A stretch of 64,000 nucleotides of DNA from Spirosoma sp. (GCF_026391055.1 NZ_JAPLET010000029.1:62001-126000), one strand, 5' to 3'; shown: positions 1 to 8,623, numbered from the stretch's first letter. The notes: generated by a model not told the origin, from the letters alone. Numbers and translations: made by a program.

Positions 1-2
1 TT

Positions 3-29
3 GCCGAACTGGAGTACATTGAGGAATAG
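3..29 (+). CDS. 3' end of a plus-strand gene (partial)
   Basis: Reading from base 3 gives eight codons (AELEYIEE) and a TAG at 27-29, immediately followed by a strong bidirectional hairpin terminator. The position suggests the last codons of a gene that converges on the minus-strand phage gene at 88-699. Too little is visible to name it, and a chance open stretch cannot be excluded. Confidence 0.3.
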   Translation, partial: AELEYIEE

Positions 30-40
30 TACAAAAAAAA

Positions 41-73
41 GAAAGGCCGGATTAAAACCCGGCCTTTCTTTTT
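41..73. terminator. Bidirectional intrinsic terminator
   Basis: A 10-bp perfect stem (GAAAGGCCGG at 41-50 with its complement at 59-68) has a T-run on the plus side and eight A at 33-40, which form a T-run on the minus side. It lies between the plus-strand 3' end at 29 and the minus-strand gene ending at 88, so it can end both transcripts. Confidence 0.85.
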
Positions 74-87
74 AAACTACTGGATAA

Positions 88-699
88 TTACAGGATTGCA
101 GGGCGTACACGCTTTGGCAATTCCAAAACCGAACCCCATGTGATCCGACCCGTCCAACCTTCAGTCGGGGTGTCCGTGTTGTTGACAATGCCATGCCAGC
201 TGGAGAATGAGCCAACGACAAATTCTTTAGGACCATACAAGAACGAACCGGCAAGGGGCAAAAATTTAATGATCTTCAGACAGTTCATTTCAATATGCCA
301 CTGGTGGTTGGTAATTGAGTTGTCGTAATCAACAAATTCAATCGACTTGTTGGTTTTCTTGGCGAACTGCAATCCACCGAAGGCTGTCACAAACTCAGGC
401 TCAACACCGGGCTTGGTGGCATCAAATACCTCCCATTTGCGGATGGCGGCATTGCCTGTGTAACCTTCAACTGTTTTTTCGCCGGTCTGCGCTAACCGGG
501 CAACCAGGGCGGTAGTCAGAGCCGCATCTGTTGCCCATTCCGCTGTCGTAAAACCGGGGGCTCCGGATTCCGTAATCAATACCGTGTCAAAGAGGTCCAC
601 GCCAATTTTACGGCAACCGGCTACGGGTATTTCAGGCATTGTCGGATTACAGTCATTGTACTCCGATGGGCAATAAAGCAAAGCACTATTTGTGGCCAT
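88..699 (-). CDS. Phage structural protein, downstream of tape measure (family unknown)
   Basis: This 203-residue protein is the last visible gene of the phage late block, about 50 bases downstream of the tape measure gene. It has no signal peptide, no membrane segment and no motif I recognise. Four cysteines sit near the N-terminus and in the middle. The composition (many Thr, Gly and aromatic residues, short strands) fits a beta-rich virion protein, for example a tail tube, distal tail or baseplate subunit. That is inferred from position only. The ATG at 697-699 is preceded by a degenerate copy of the phage leader motif (TAAAAGTTAAAC at 705-716 on the plus strand), suggesting its own transcription or translation signal. 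A strong terminator follows at 41-73. Confidence 0.7.
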   Translation of the reverse strand: MATNSALLYCPSEYNDCNPTMPEIPVAGCRKIGVDLFDTVLITESGAPGFTTAEWATDAALTTALVARLAQTGEKTVEGYTGNAAIRKWEVFDATKPGVEPEFVTAFGGLQFAKKTNKSIEFVDYDNSITNHQWHIEMNCLKIIKFLPLAGSFLYGPKEFVVGSFSSWHGIVNNTDTPTEGWTGRITWGSVLELPKRVRPAIL

Positions 700-752
700 A
701 CTTGTAAAAGTTAAACTCGTTAAACCATCTATTTAAAAACAACGAACGCTAG

Positions 753-3700
753 TTAAGTGCGACGGTAAACCGTGACGTTTCCATTCTCATCGACCTCACG
801 GATCCGGCCATCAGGGAGTTGAGTGATGGTACTCCCTTTGTTACCCTTTCGGGTTTCATCAATCAGGGTATCGAGCCGGTTGGTTAACCCATCGACCCGT
901 CGGTGCAATTCATAATCCGGACTCGTGGACCGGGATTCATTGTAATTGTGTATCAATAGTAGATCTCGCTCCCGAACACCTTCTGGCAAATCAACCCCGG
1001 TACCATCAAGTAGATAGGCCAAGTCGCTAGTTTCAATTCGCCTACCCAACTTATTGATTTTCGTAAGCGTTTGCTTATTCGGCTGGTAAGACTCCTTCCG
1101 AATAACTCCTTCACCTATCTGCAACCGGGCATCCACTTCATCCGCTTTACGGCCGCCGCTGGTGGTGCGGGCGCGGGCGGTGTCATGCGTAACCTCATCC
1201 CCATCATGGTATTTAGGGAGTGAATGCACTTGGCTTATTGATGAGGCTAATAATGCCAGCATACCCGCAATTTGTACACCTGCTAAAATAAGGCCAAAGG
1301 GGGGCGGGTAGTCTGCAAATGTTCTAATGGTTTTCGCTAAGGCTAATGCCATTTCTGATTCTTGCAGTACGGTATTTAGGGCTATTTGAATGGTTTGATC
1401 ACGGCGTTGAGCCTCAACTGCTTTTTTGCGCTCGGCTTGTAGAGCAGCTTGCTCCTGCTTCTTTAAGGCTAAATTATTGGCCAAACCCTGTTTTGATAAT
1501 TCAAGCTCTACAGCTACTTCGTTTTGTTTAGCTTGTAGTTGAGCGTCGATAGAAGAAATTCGAGCTTGATCGTTGGCAATTTGGGCATCCAATATCTGAT
1601 TAGCGGTGTTTATTGCCATATTGCCAGCCTCAACAAGTTGCTGTTTTACCTCATCGCTAACATCTTTACCTGATGAATCTTTGAAGGTTATATTCAATAG
1701 CTCAAAAATATTTTGGGGGCCGGTTTTCCCTTTCTCCTTAACAGACTTTAATTCTCCCTGTAATTGCTGAATCGTTTCTTTGAATCCCTGAACTGTAGAA
1801 GGATCGGTAAACGGATCCTTCTCCGCTAAAGCGAGTAATTGCCTGTAGTAGTCAAGGCGAATTTTTAACAGGGCTTCGGTGCGACGCTGTTCAAAGTCCT
1901 GCTCGGATTCTCCTGCCTGACGGGTTAACTTTTCCGTTTCCGCTAAGGCATCTTTACGCATCTGCAACTCCAAATCAGCGTACTTCTGTTGGCGGCTTAA
2001 GTTCTCCTTAGCTAGTTTCTCTGAAAAGTCTGCCTTAATTGAACTGGTTAATTTATCCGTATCGTTCTGATAAAGGTCTGGGGATGACTGCGCCCGCATG
2101 CTATCAAAAATAGCTTCGGTCGATTGTGGTAATTTGTAAGCTAAATTATCAACCTTTTCGCGTTTGCCTGTCTTTCGGTTAACGGCATAATAGCCAGTTA
2201 ACTCCTGACCTAGCTTGATTAAGTGAGCGCGGGTTTGCTCAATTTCCTTCAAATCCTGCTGTTGCTTCAATAGCAAATATTCTTTACTGGATTTGTCCAG
2301 ACTATCGAGCCGTTGTTTATCGTAGGTGTCTTGCAGCTTCTGCAATTCATCCTCCAGCTTGGTTTTACTTTTTACCAAATCTTCCCGCTCCTTCTGGGCC
2401 TGCTCCTCCGCCTTAACTTTCGCGCCCGCATCTGACGGTGTGGCGGTGGCGGTTTTTGTTGGCGTAAAGCCCTCGAAAGCCTCCGTAGATAAGCGTGCGC
2501 GCCGGTCCTGTCGGCGTTGGCGCATATTGTCCCGACTAACATATTTATCCATGCTAACGCGCATGTCGTCAAGGGTCTTGCCAAATTCATTTCGATACTC
2601 CTTTAGCCGTTTTCCGGATTCGATCAATTGGCCGTTTAAGGTAGACGCAAGCCCTTTGTTACCTGCTAGCTTGGCGGCTACAAGTTGACCCGCTATAACA
2701 ATGGTGTTGAAGCTCTCAACGAGTTGAGCGGTAATATTGATTGTCAGTACAAATGGATCAATGACGTATTTATTGAAGTAGTAGCCAATCTTTTGCGCCG
2801 TGGTGCCGACATTACCTCCTTCACCATTTAAACTGTTCAGGGAAGTTATCAGGCTACCCACAGAGGTAAACACCTCACCAAACACTTTCGTCAAACCACT
2901 AAAAGCCGGTTGCAACGTTTTCACTAAGTCAATACCCCCTTGAACAATTTTGCTTAGCAAGTCAACAAAGTCATTCAAAACACCGGTATTGCCCTGACCG
3001 ATGGTGCGAAAGAAACCTGCTACTAAATCAGTCAATGTTGAAATCTTACCGCTGAGGCTTTGACCGGCTTCAATCGTTGACCCCTGCACTTTCCCTAATG
3101 CGGAAAAAGCCTGAATCGCTTCGTATGCCCCCTTAACTGAGTTGTCAACCGTTTTCGTGAAGTCACCATAGGCAAGAGTCATCTTATTGCCTTGTGTCTT
3201 TACCGTGAAGCCTAGCTCCTTCCATCGCTCCGAATTATTGGCATCAAGAATAGCTTCGTTTAGCTGCTCAAAATCTTTGTTAATGAAGTTGGCAACGTCA
3301 CCTAATCCAAGTAGCTCTTTTTTGGTCGGAATGATGCCCCGGCTTGCCAGCTTTGCAATGTTGTCAGCCAAGGTGTCAAAAGTGAAGTTAGTTGTATCAG
3401 CCGTGTTTTGAAGAACAGCAAGGTACCCTTCCGCCGCCTCCGCGTTGCCCTCGAAGATTCGCGTAAACTGGTTTTGATAGTGTTGCCCGATGCCGGTTAC
3501 CTCAACAATCGTTTTGCCGATCTCAATAATTTTATCAATAAGAAACAGAATACCCGTTAGCGTGAAAGCGGCCTTGATGGATTGACCAATACGATCAAAC
3601 CCACCCTTTACCCGGTCGGCGGCTTTGGGCGTTTGATCGAGCAGGTAGTTTGTTTCCTTTAGCTTATCTTTTACCCCGGCTATCTCATCAGCGGTTTGTT

Positions 3701-4007
3701 TCCAGTTGCCTCCTTTTGTGGCTTTATCCTGAGTGGAGGCATACTTGATTAGCTCTGACGATAAACGGGAAATCTCCCCTTGCAGTACTTTAGGGTTGGC
3801 GGTGATTTTCTTAAACAGATCACTGCCAGCCCTAAGCTGGGTATTGACTTTATTAAGGTCATCAGCTTGGCCTTTAAATGGATTGTTAGCGGTAGCTTTT
3901 TTTGCTGTTTCCCCTATCTGGTCCCATTCTTGAGCCGCCTTACCCATATTTGACTCAAAGTTCGATAAGTCAAGATTGAGCACTTGGGTAACAACAGTAT
4001 TGTCCAT
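753..4007 (-). CDS. Phage tail tape measure protein
   Basis: This 1084-residue protein sets tail length and is expected to line the tail tube and help DNA entry. It is by far the longest gene of the late block. The N-terminal 120 residues are helical and charged. Hydrophobic stretches lie near residues 145-180 and 920-955, and the region from about 520 to 920 is a long Gln/Glu/Lys/Ala-rich coiled coil, all typical of tape measure proteins. The last 100 residues are polar and may be the processed or baseplate-facing end. Its normal upstream partner, a frameshifted tail assembly chaperone, is found at 10,540-11,300, but about 6.4 kb of foreign-looking DNA separates the two. A copy of the phage leader motif lies 5 bases ahead of the ATG, so the gene can probably be expressed separately. 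Confidence 0.9.
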   Translation of the reverse strand: MDNTVVTQVLNLDLSNFESNMGKAAQEWDQIGETAKKATANNPFKGQADDLNKVNTQLRAGSDLFKKITANPKVLQGEISRLSSELIKYASTQDKATKGGNWKQTADEIAGVKDKLKETNYLLDQTPKAADRVKGGFDRIGQSIKAAFTLTGILFLIDKIIEIGKTIVEVTGIGQHYQNQFTRIFEGNAEAAEGYLAVLQNTADTTNFTFDTLADNIAKLASRGIIPTKKELLGLGDVANFINKDFEQLNEAILDANNSERWKELGFTVKTQGNKMTLAYGDFTKTVDNSVKGAYEAIQAFSALGKVQGSTIEAGQSLSGKISTLTDLVAGFFRTIGQGNTGVLNDFVDLLSKIVQGGIDLVKTLQPAFSGLTKVFGEVFTSVGSLITSLNSLNGEGGNVGTTAQKIGYYFNKYVIDPFVLTINITAQLVESFNTIVIAGQLVAAKLAGNKGLASTLNGQLIESGKRLKEYRNEFGKTLDDMRVSMDKYVSRDNMRQRRQDRRARLSTEAFEGFTPTKTATATPSDAGAKVKAEEQAQKEREDLVKSKTKLEDELQKLQDTYDKQRLDSLDKSSKEYLLLKQQQDLKEIEQTRAHLIKLGQELTGYYAVNRKTGKREKVDNLAYKLPQSTEAIFDSMRAQSSPDLYQNDTDKLTSSIKADFSEKLAKENLSRQQKYADLELQMRKDALAETEKLTRQAGESEQDFEQRRTEALLKIRLDYYRQLLALAEKDPFTDPSTVQGFKETIQQLQGELKSVKEKGKTGPQNIFELLNITFKDSSGKDVSDEVKQQLVEAGNMAINTANQILDAQIANDQARISSIDAQLQAKQNEVAVELELSKQGLANNLALKKQEQAALQAERKKAVEAQRRDQTIQIALNTVLQESEMALALAKTIRTFADYPPPFGLILAGVQIAGMLALLASSISQVHSLPKYHDGDEVTHDTARARTTSGGRKADEVDARLQIGEGVIRKESYQPNKQTLTKINKLGRRIETSDLAYLLDGTGVDLPEGVRERDLLLIHNYNESRSTSPDYELHRRVDGLTNRLDTLIDETRKGNKGSTITQLPDGRIREVDENGNVTVYRRT

Positions 4008-4011
4008 TACT

Positions 4012-4040
4012 TTTTACCGTTTAAAAGTCAAACAATAATA
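4012..4040 (-). promoter_or_regulatory. Repeated phage leader motif, copy A (tape measure)
   Basis: This 29-base stretch, with core ACCGTTTAAAAGTCAAAC on the plus strand, is identical to 16,800-16,828 and nearly the same as 22,944-22,970. On the coding strand it reads ...GTTTGACTTTTAAACGGTAAAA and ends 5 bases before the tape measure ATG. Three copies at the same place relative to start codons imply a phage-specific promoter, regulator site or translation signal. Which of these it is cannot be told from sequence. Confidence 0.7.
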
Positions 4041-4219
4041 CGGACAAAACCATGCATGGGCAAGAAGCTGAATCTTCTCATTTCAACTAATATGTGTACC
4101 TACATAAAATTATACCGCCAAAGAAAAAATAGTTGACTTACGGATAGTGACCGTTATTGTCCTATCTGAGCTTTTGTGTATGATTGTAAGGTATTATTAA
4201 CTGCTATCTACAAAGTAAT

Positions 4220-4600
4220 ATGAGTAAGCATTTACTTATTTTGGTATTATCCCTATTTGGGATTCTAGTTTTAGTCCTTACTAACCCTAGGGAGGAGGAA
4301 CACAAATCGGCTGTAAGGGTTAAAATTAACGCCTTTATGCAACATAAGTTAAAAGAAACAACTTCCAGTTCAGGTGACTCTTTTAGCCAACTAGGACAAG
4401 GCATAGGCTCACTATTTGGCGGTTATGTGGTTGATAAGATTATCGACACAGCCATTACACGGGACAACTATTTAATTTTTTCAATAACAAAGTTCTCGTA
4501 TGAGGGTAATGACAAAGTTATTGGATTGGGGATTTTAGGAAATGTCTTCTTGTCATCAAAGGTAGACGAGGCTTTAGAGGATACACAAAAAGATTCATAA
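4220..4600 (+). CDS. Small membrane-anchored protein, DUF4359-like
   Basis: This 126-residue protein starts with a hydrophobic helix (residues 4-20) followed by an N-P-R segment. A polar linker and a short beta-rich C-terminal half follow, with NYLIFSITKFSYEG near residue 85 and a GLGILGNVF stretch near residue 102. This layout resembles DUF4359 proteins as I remember them, whose role is unknown. It is on the plus strand, opposite to the adjacent endonuclease gene, and ends in a shared terminator. It is very AT-rich compared with the phage structural genes. A cargo or moron role is likely but unproven. Confidence 0.6.
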   Translation: MSKHLLILVLSLFGILVLVLTNPREEEHKSAVRVKINAFMQHKLKETTSSSGDSFSQLGQGIGSLFGGYVVDKIIDTAITRDNYLIFSITKFSYEGNDKVIGLGILGNVFLSSKVDEALEDTQKDS

Positions 4601-4628
4601 AAAAGTGGACTAATATTAGTCCACTTTT
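4601..4628. terminator. Bidirectional intrinsic terminator
   Basis: A perfect 28-base palindrome centred on TAATATTA, with four A on the left and T on the right, sits between two convergent genes (plus-strand stop at 4600, minus-strand stop at 4636). It should terminate both transcripts. Confidence 0.9.
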
Positions 4629-4635
4629 TTATGAA

Positions 4636-5562
4636 TTAAATAAGAATGTGCTTGTAAGTTCTGCCAGTCTTTATTTCACTTACCTTCCTTCTACTTGTCT
4701 GCAACTTTTTACTAATATTGGCGGGCGTTTCCCCTTTTAACAACAATTGCTTTATTGTTTTCACTAAATCATCGGAAAGCTTAGAGGCTTCAAATGCGGT
4801 AATTAAACGCACGGGCAGCACAAAGTCTCTTATTTCAAGATCAGTCAATATAATCGATTGCCAAGCCCTGCCAAGTCTTATTCCATTTACGGTTGCTTTG
4901 CTAACACCTAATGTTTCGACAATTTCCGAGGTCTTCCAATCTTTGACTATAAGGAGCTTGATAGTTCTGGCTACCTGTTCCGTTATTTTGGCATGTCCAC
5001 AACTCTCTCCCTTGGCCTTACCCCTCATTACGTATTTTATACCAGTCAAGTAACTGCGAGATTGTCCCGATTTTACTTGAGATACAAATGACTTAGTAAC
5101 ATTAAGCATATCAGCAACAGCCTTATTCGTTTTGCCCTGAGCAATCAATTGGACGATCTTAAGAACAATATCATCCGAATGCTTAGTATTAGTTGAATAG
5201 CCTTTATTCGTCCCTGCCTGCTCCCTCAAGTTATACCCATATTGCCTGTTGTTTGCTTTATGAGCTTGGATAATATCATTTTCAAATCCTATTAACTTTC
5301 TCTGGAAATTTGACTTGGTATCACTTAAGGGAAATTCTATGACCACTAGAATGTTAAATTGCCAACACTCGGGAGGATATTTATTGTAAGCTGATTGTAA
5401 ATAAATATTAGCATGCTTGTTTCTTTTCAATTTTGACTTGTGAGCTACAAATCTTGAGTATAAATCAATGGTTGATCCAATGTAGCACTTGCCGTTTACA
5501 ATATTTAGAATTTGATAAACACCTGCTACATTGCGATACTCGGAACTGATTTTATTTTTCAT
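4636..5562 (-). CDS. GIY-YIG endonuclease with repeated HTH domains (homing-type)
   Basis: Residues 13-100 form a GIY-YIG nuclease domain: GVYQI at 14, YIGS at 27 and an arginine in LYSRF at about 37. The rest, residues 125-308, contains three copies of a helix-turn-helix segment with shared spacing, for example NKAVADMLNVTKSFVSQVKSG, then TSEIVETLGVSKATVNGIRLG, then PANISKKLQTSRRKVSEIKTG, each ending in a G-R/Q-(S/A/T) tail. Free-standing homing endonucleases of phages have this design, with a nicking or cutting domain followed by sequence-reading repeats. The gene is AT-rich relative to the phage. It lies downstream of the HNH gene, and its target could be the sequence it is inserted in, which is inference. 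Confidence 0.85.
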   Translation of the reverse strand: MKNKISSEYRNVAGVYQILNIVNGKCYIGSTIDLYSRFVAHKSKLKRNKHANIYLQSAYNKYPPECWQFNILVVIEFPLSDTKSNFQRKLIGFENDIIQAHKANNRQYGYNLREQAGTNKGYSTNTKHSDDIVLKIVQLIAQGKTNKAVADMLNVTKSFVSQVKSGQSRSYLTGIKYVMRGKAKGESCGHAKITEQVARTIKLLIVKDWKTSEIVETLGVSKATVNGIRLGRAWQSIILTDLEIRDFVLPVRLITAFEASKLSDDLVKTIKQLLLKGETPANISKKLQTSRRKVSEIKTGRTYKHILI

Positions 5563-5613
5563 GACACATGAGAAAAAGGCGAGATTAACTTTATAGTTAA
5601 CCTCGCTTATTGA

Positions 5614-5967
5614 TTATTGATGTACGGATTTTTTTCGAGACATTTTTGCCTTTTTTCTTAATTGAATGGGATATGAATCAGTCAATTCATGACATGAGCG
5701 ACATAAACAACGACCATTTGCAATGTCCCACAAAACCGGACACATTAAAGCTTGTGCTATCGTTGTGATGTCATTCTCTCGAATGAGAACAGCTAAGCTT
5801 TTAATGTGGTCAGCTTCAATAACCCGTTTTCGACCGTTCCTAGCTCCGCAATGCTGACAGGTAAATCGGTCACGAATAAACACCGCTCTCTTCCAGTCTT
5901 CATACTCGGGTAGCTGACGAATAAGACGAACAAGGGAAGTCTTTTTTAAGAGGGGCTTGCTGTTCAT
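5614..5967 (-). CDS. HNH endonuclease
   Basis: This 117-residue protein has an HNH nuclease core. CQHCG near residue 38 and CRSCH near residue 93 provide the zinc ligands. The catalytic ADHIK lies at about residue 51, and LWDIANGRCLCRSCH completes the beta-beta-alpha-metal fold. The start codon overlaps the antirepressor stop by 4 bases (ATGA), so the two are co-translated. Phage HNH proteins act in packaging, homing or DNA restriction. Here the position in the nested block, not beside the terminase, argues against a packaging role. Confidence 0.85.
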   Translation of the reverse strand: MNSKPLLKKTSLVRLIRQLPEYEDWKRAVFIRDRFTCQHCGARNGRKRVIEADHIKSLAVLIRENDITTIAQALMCPVLWDIANGRCLCRSCHELTDSYPIQLRKKAKMSRKKSVHQ

Positions 5968-6722
5968 AAATCATCTGAGGTATTAAGTTCATTAACAACA
6001 AGCTTGTGCAGGCTATCGAGGTGCCCGTATCGTTCTAGTGTATCAAGCATATTTTCCCCCTCATTTTGCTTAAGGCGATGTACATTGATAGCATAGACTT
6101 CAAATAGCCGCCTGTAGAGGTAATTCCAGGTTTCTCGCCGGTTGTAACCCTGATAATCACAGTAGTCGTCTATTTTACGGTTAATGCGTTGGCGTAATGA
6201 GGGATGAGGTGCGTTCATGCCCGGCAAACCAAGCTGACGACTACCACGCCGAATTTGACGCGGGGCAGTGGCGGAGCGGTCCTCAGACATAATGCGATCC
6301 ACGTCAGCACGTAATTGACTGAGCAACTCCTGTGTTCCGGCCATAAGTTGATTCTGCTGAGCAACTAGCTGAATAAGCACCTGCTCAGTGGTTGGGATAG
6401 GTGATTGGAGTCGTTTTTCGCATTCCAGAAAATATCGCCTCGCCTCCTCGCCCTTTTCCGTTCGGGCTAACATGGAAAGCCGTTTAGCAAAATCCAGCGT
6501 TAGTGCATAATCGACAGAGGGTCTGCCCTTTTCTGTATTTTTCGACATCATGTCGAGAACTTGCCAATCTTCCCCCTCTGTGCTATAAGGATTGTTAATG
6601 ATATTCTTCTTTGACCATCTTGACCACTGTGATTCATCAAGCCCTAAGAAAATATACAATTCGCGGGCTGACACTACGGGCGAACCTTGTCCGCCCGTAG
6701 TGATTTGAATTAGCTCATTCAT
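5964..6722 (-). CDS. Phage antirepressor, AntA/AntB N-terminal and ORF6C-like C-terminal domain
   Basis: Residues 1-110 match the AntA/AntB antirepressor pattern: SARELYIFLGLDESQWSRW near 20, then a GEDWQ segment, DYALTLDFAKRLSMLARTEKGEEARRYF near 72 and an ECEKRL end. A linker with a coiled-coil stretch follows. Residues 180-245 form a helical domain (INRKID...YNRRETWNYLYRRLFEVYAINV) like the ORF6C domain that ends many phage antirepressors. Such proteins bind or displace a phage repressor and trigger induction. Overlaps of 4 bases with the genes on both sides show one tight operon downstream of the integrase. Its target, either the local XRE protein or the host phage repressor, is open. Confidence 0.85.
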   Translation of the reverse strand: MNELIQITTGGQGSPVVSARELYIFLGLDESQWSRWSKKNIINNPYSTEGEDWQVLDMMSKNTEKGRPSVDYALTLDFAKRLSMLARTEKGEEARRYFLECEKRLQSPIPTTEQVLIQLVAQQNQLMAGTQELLSQLRADVDRIMSEDRSATAPRQIRRGSRQLGLPGMNAPHPSLRQRINRKIDDYCDYQGYNRRETWNYLYRRLFEVYAINVHRLKQNEGENMLDTLERYGHLDSLHKLVVNELNTSDDL

Positions 6723-6976
6723 GCTTCAACCGCTTCTGAAAAAATCCATTCTGCTAATACCACAGCATATAGCTCCTCTATGTAGCCGAACCGTTCAGCT
6801 ACACTTATAAGGCTTTCGCCAGCCTGACGCGGGTGTGCATTTAGATTGACACCATACAAAAGCTGCAACCGGCTGTAAACGCGATGCCATACCCGGTAAC
6901 GAGCCTCGCCCGTTGTCTGTGAAATCGTCGTAACGACCGTTACGGCTTTGGCGCGAGTGGTGGTTGGTTTATTCAT
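6719..6976 (-). CDS. Small stand-alone ORF6C-like domain protein
   Basis: With the ATG at 6,976 the protein has 85 residues. Its C-terminal part (RYRVWHRVYSRLQLLYGVN, then GESLISVAERFGYIEELYAVVL) aligns by eye with the end of the neighbouring antirepressor (ETWNYLYRRLFEVYAINV, then GENMLDTLERYGHLDSLHKLVV). It is therefore a free copy of the antirepressor C-terminal domain without the AntA part. It could compete with or regulate the antirepressor, which is inference. It overlaps the genes on both sides by a few bases. A longer start at 7,051 would overlap the upstream gene by 83 bases and was not used. Confidence 0.75.
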   Translation of the reverse strand: MNKPTTTRAKAVTVVTTISQTTGEARYRVWHRVYSRLQLLYGVNLNAHPRQAGESLISVAERFGYIEELYAVVLAEWIFSEAVEA

Positions 6977-7301
6977 GACCTCCACCCCCTTCTTTTGCGC
7001 CTTCCTCTGCCTCGATTTGGAAAGCCTCATACGTATCTCGTAGTCGGGCAAAAAATGAACTCATACTTAAGGCCGTATGCAACTGACTCCTAGTATGCAG
7101 GTCAGCTAAATCAACGTGAGCTTGACTAATCCATGTTGTGAGCATGTCATTAATTGTTGGCACTTGGTTTGGTGCCTCGCATTGAATGGTAATCAATTCG
7201 AGCAAGTGAGTTAAGTGCTCCAATGCTCCCGGATTATCAATAATCTTTTGCCAATAGGCGCGTCGAACGGCAGCCGCCGTTGGGGTTGAGTGATTTTCCA
7301 T
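6969..7301 (-). CDS. Hypothetical protein of the nested block
   Basis: This 110-residue, mainly helical, acidic protein has a Gly-rich end (EEGAKEGGGGHE). It has no membrane segment, no signal peptide and no motif I recognise. It lies 15 bases after the integrase stop and overlaps the next gene by 8 bases, so it belongs to the integrase-antirepressor operon. Size and place would allow a recombination directionality factor or a small regulator, but no HTH pattern supports this. Confidence 0.6.
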   Translation of the reverse strand: MENHSTPTAAAVRRAYWQKIIDNPGALEHLTHLLELITIQCEAPNQVPTINDMLTTWISQAHVDLADLHTRSQLHTALSMSSFFARLRDTYEAFQIEAEEGAKEGGGGHE

Positions 7302-7315
7302 AGCAAGAAAGAGGA

Positions 7316-8623
7316 TTAAGCAACCCGACGAAAGGGCTGATAGGTTACCGTGTTGACATGTCGCTTCTGCATAGCCTTATCGACAGTATGCCCGGTTGTT
7401 TTTACGTAGTATCTTTCTGTAATTGTTACCGAACTATGGCCGAGCATTCGACTAACAGCACCTATATCTTCATACTCTGAATAGAAGATAGCTCCTGCTG
7501 TTTTTCGTCCAATCTTACAGGTCAGGCGACGCTGAAAGCCGATAAGTGTAGCAACGGCATACATTTCACGGTTAATTTCCCAATCCTGCGGAATCTCACT
7601 TGTTGGCCGGGTTGCCAACAGAGACTCTAAAGCGGGCAGCACAGGAATGTGGCACTCAGCAAATGGTGGCTTTGATCGACTAATGACAATCTTCTTATCC
7701 CCCCACTGGTTTGTGCGCTCATACAGAGCTCTGTTCTCCACATACCTTACAGCATCACAATAATCTAATCCAGTCAAAAAAATCACCCCCATCCACCAAC
7801 AAGCAACGCCCGCTTTACCCGGTAGGTCCAATTGCCAAAATCGATTTAAATGCTCATGGTCAAGAAAATAAACGTCTTTTGTTTTATCGCGAGGTAGTTT
7901 TTGATTAGCTAGTGGATTATGCTTTAATCTTCCTGACTCAACTATGTAATTAATCGCTTCAACCAATCGATTTACGTAACGCGTGGCGGCGTCGGCGGAC
8001 ATTGGTCCCGTTTTCATTAACCAACGGTGGTACGACTTAACCCAAAAAACCGTCAACTCGTCAGCAGGTCCAATACTTAACGGCTCATCAACTTGCGTCT
8101 TCGCTATATAAGCCTGCAAATAGGTCAGCCCGTATCCCCACTTATCTAGCGTTGTCTTTTTTAGCTCTTTTTCGGGAAATCCGCCCGACTGTAGCTCATT
8201 CAAATAGGTGGCATAGCAATTAACCGCCGACCACTTTTGTGCTTTAGGGGAATCTTCGAGAGTAAAAGGCTTGCCTGTTTGGTACTCCTCTTTTACGCTT
8301 TTAGGGGTGGGGCTAAATCCCATTGCTACCTGTCGGTCATATACGTCATTGATTTTAGCTCTTGTAGCATCTAAAATACCGTTGAACCTACGAGCTTCAT
8401 TGGAACGATCAACTGCCCTTTGTTGCACCTGATTCCAAGATATGTTAGCTGTCGTTAAGCTAGTGCCATCAGCTAGTGTAGAGAATGCTGACCCCTCATC
8501 TCCATTCACGCTAATACGAATTTGAATGGTTGAGTAGCCTTTCCGCTGACAAAATCGGATGCTGATCGGCAATCTTCTTTTAGTAAGAAGTGTCTTAGGG
8601 GCTGTGGTAGGCAGGTTACGCAT
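7316..8623 (-). CDS. Tyrosine recombinase/integrase of the nested block
   Basis: This 435-residue integrase has an N-terminal arm-binding domain (residues 15-60), a SAM-like core-binding domain (about 130-235) and a catalytic domain (about 250-425). Visible active-site positions are K-I-G-R at 369-372 (arginine II, with Lys at the usual His), LGHSS at 394 and the tyrosine in ERYY at about 405. At the place of arginine I the sequence reads TGLDYCDAV, with Asp for the usual Arg. The same substitution is found in the second integrase at 28,153-29,352, with which this protein shares long identical stretches such as TRYV and KIGRKTAG. Loss of arginine I is known in some Bacteroides integrases (IntDOT). 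It overlaps the upstream gene by 8 bases. Confidence 0.92.
   Translation of the reverse strand: MRNLPTTAPKTLLTKRRLPISIRFCQRKGYSTIQIRISVNGDEGSAFSTLADGTSLTTANISWNQVQQRAVDRSNEARRFNGILDATRAKINDVYDRQVAMGFSPTPKSVKEEYQTGKPFTLEDSPKAQKWSAVNCYATYLNELQSGGFPEKELKKTTLDKWGYGLTYLQAYIAKTQVDEPLSIGPADELTVFWVKSYHRWLMKTGPMSADAATRYVNRLVEAINYIVESGRLKHNPLANQKLPRDKTKDVYFLDHEHLNRFWQLDLPGKAGVACWWMGVIFLTGLDYCDAVRYVENRALYERTNQWGDKKIVISRSKPPFAECHIPVLPALESLLATRPTSEIPQDWEINREMYAVATLIGFQRRLTCKIGRKTAGAIFYSEYEDIGAVSRMLGHSSVTITERYYVKTTGHTVDKAMQKRHVNTVTYQPFRRVA

Noticed and set aside
4085-4092. AACTAATA as a proven attachment core of the nested block
   Set aside because: An 8-base match between two short AT-rich regions is likely by chance; it is kept only as a weak candidate for the boundary.
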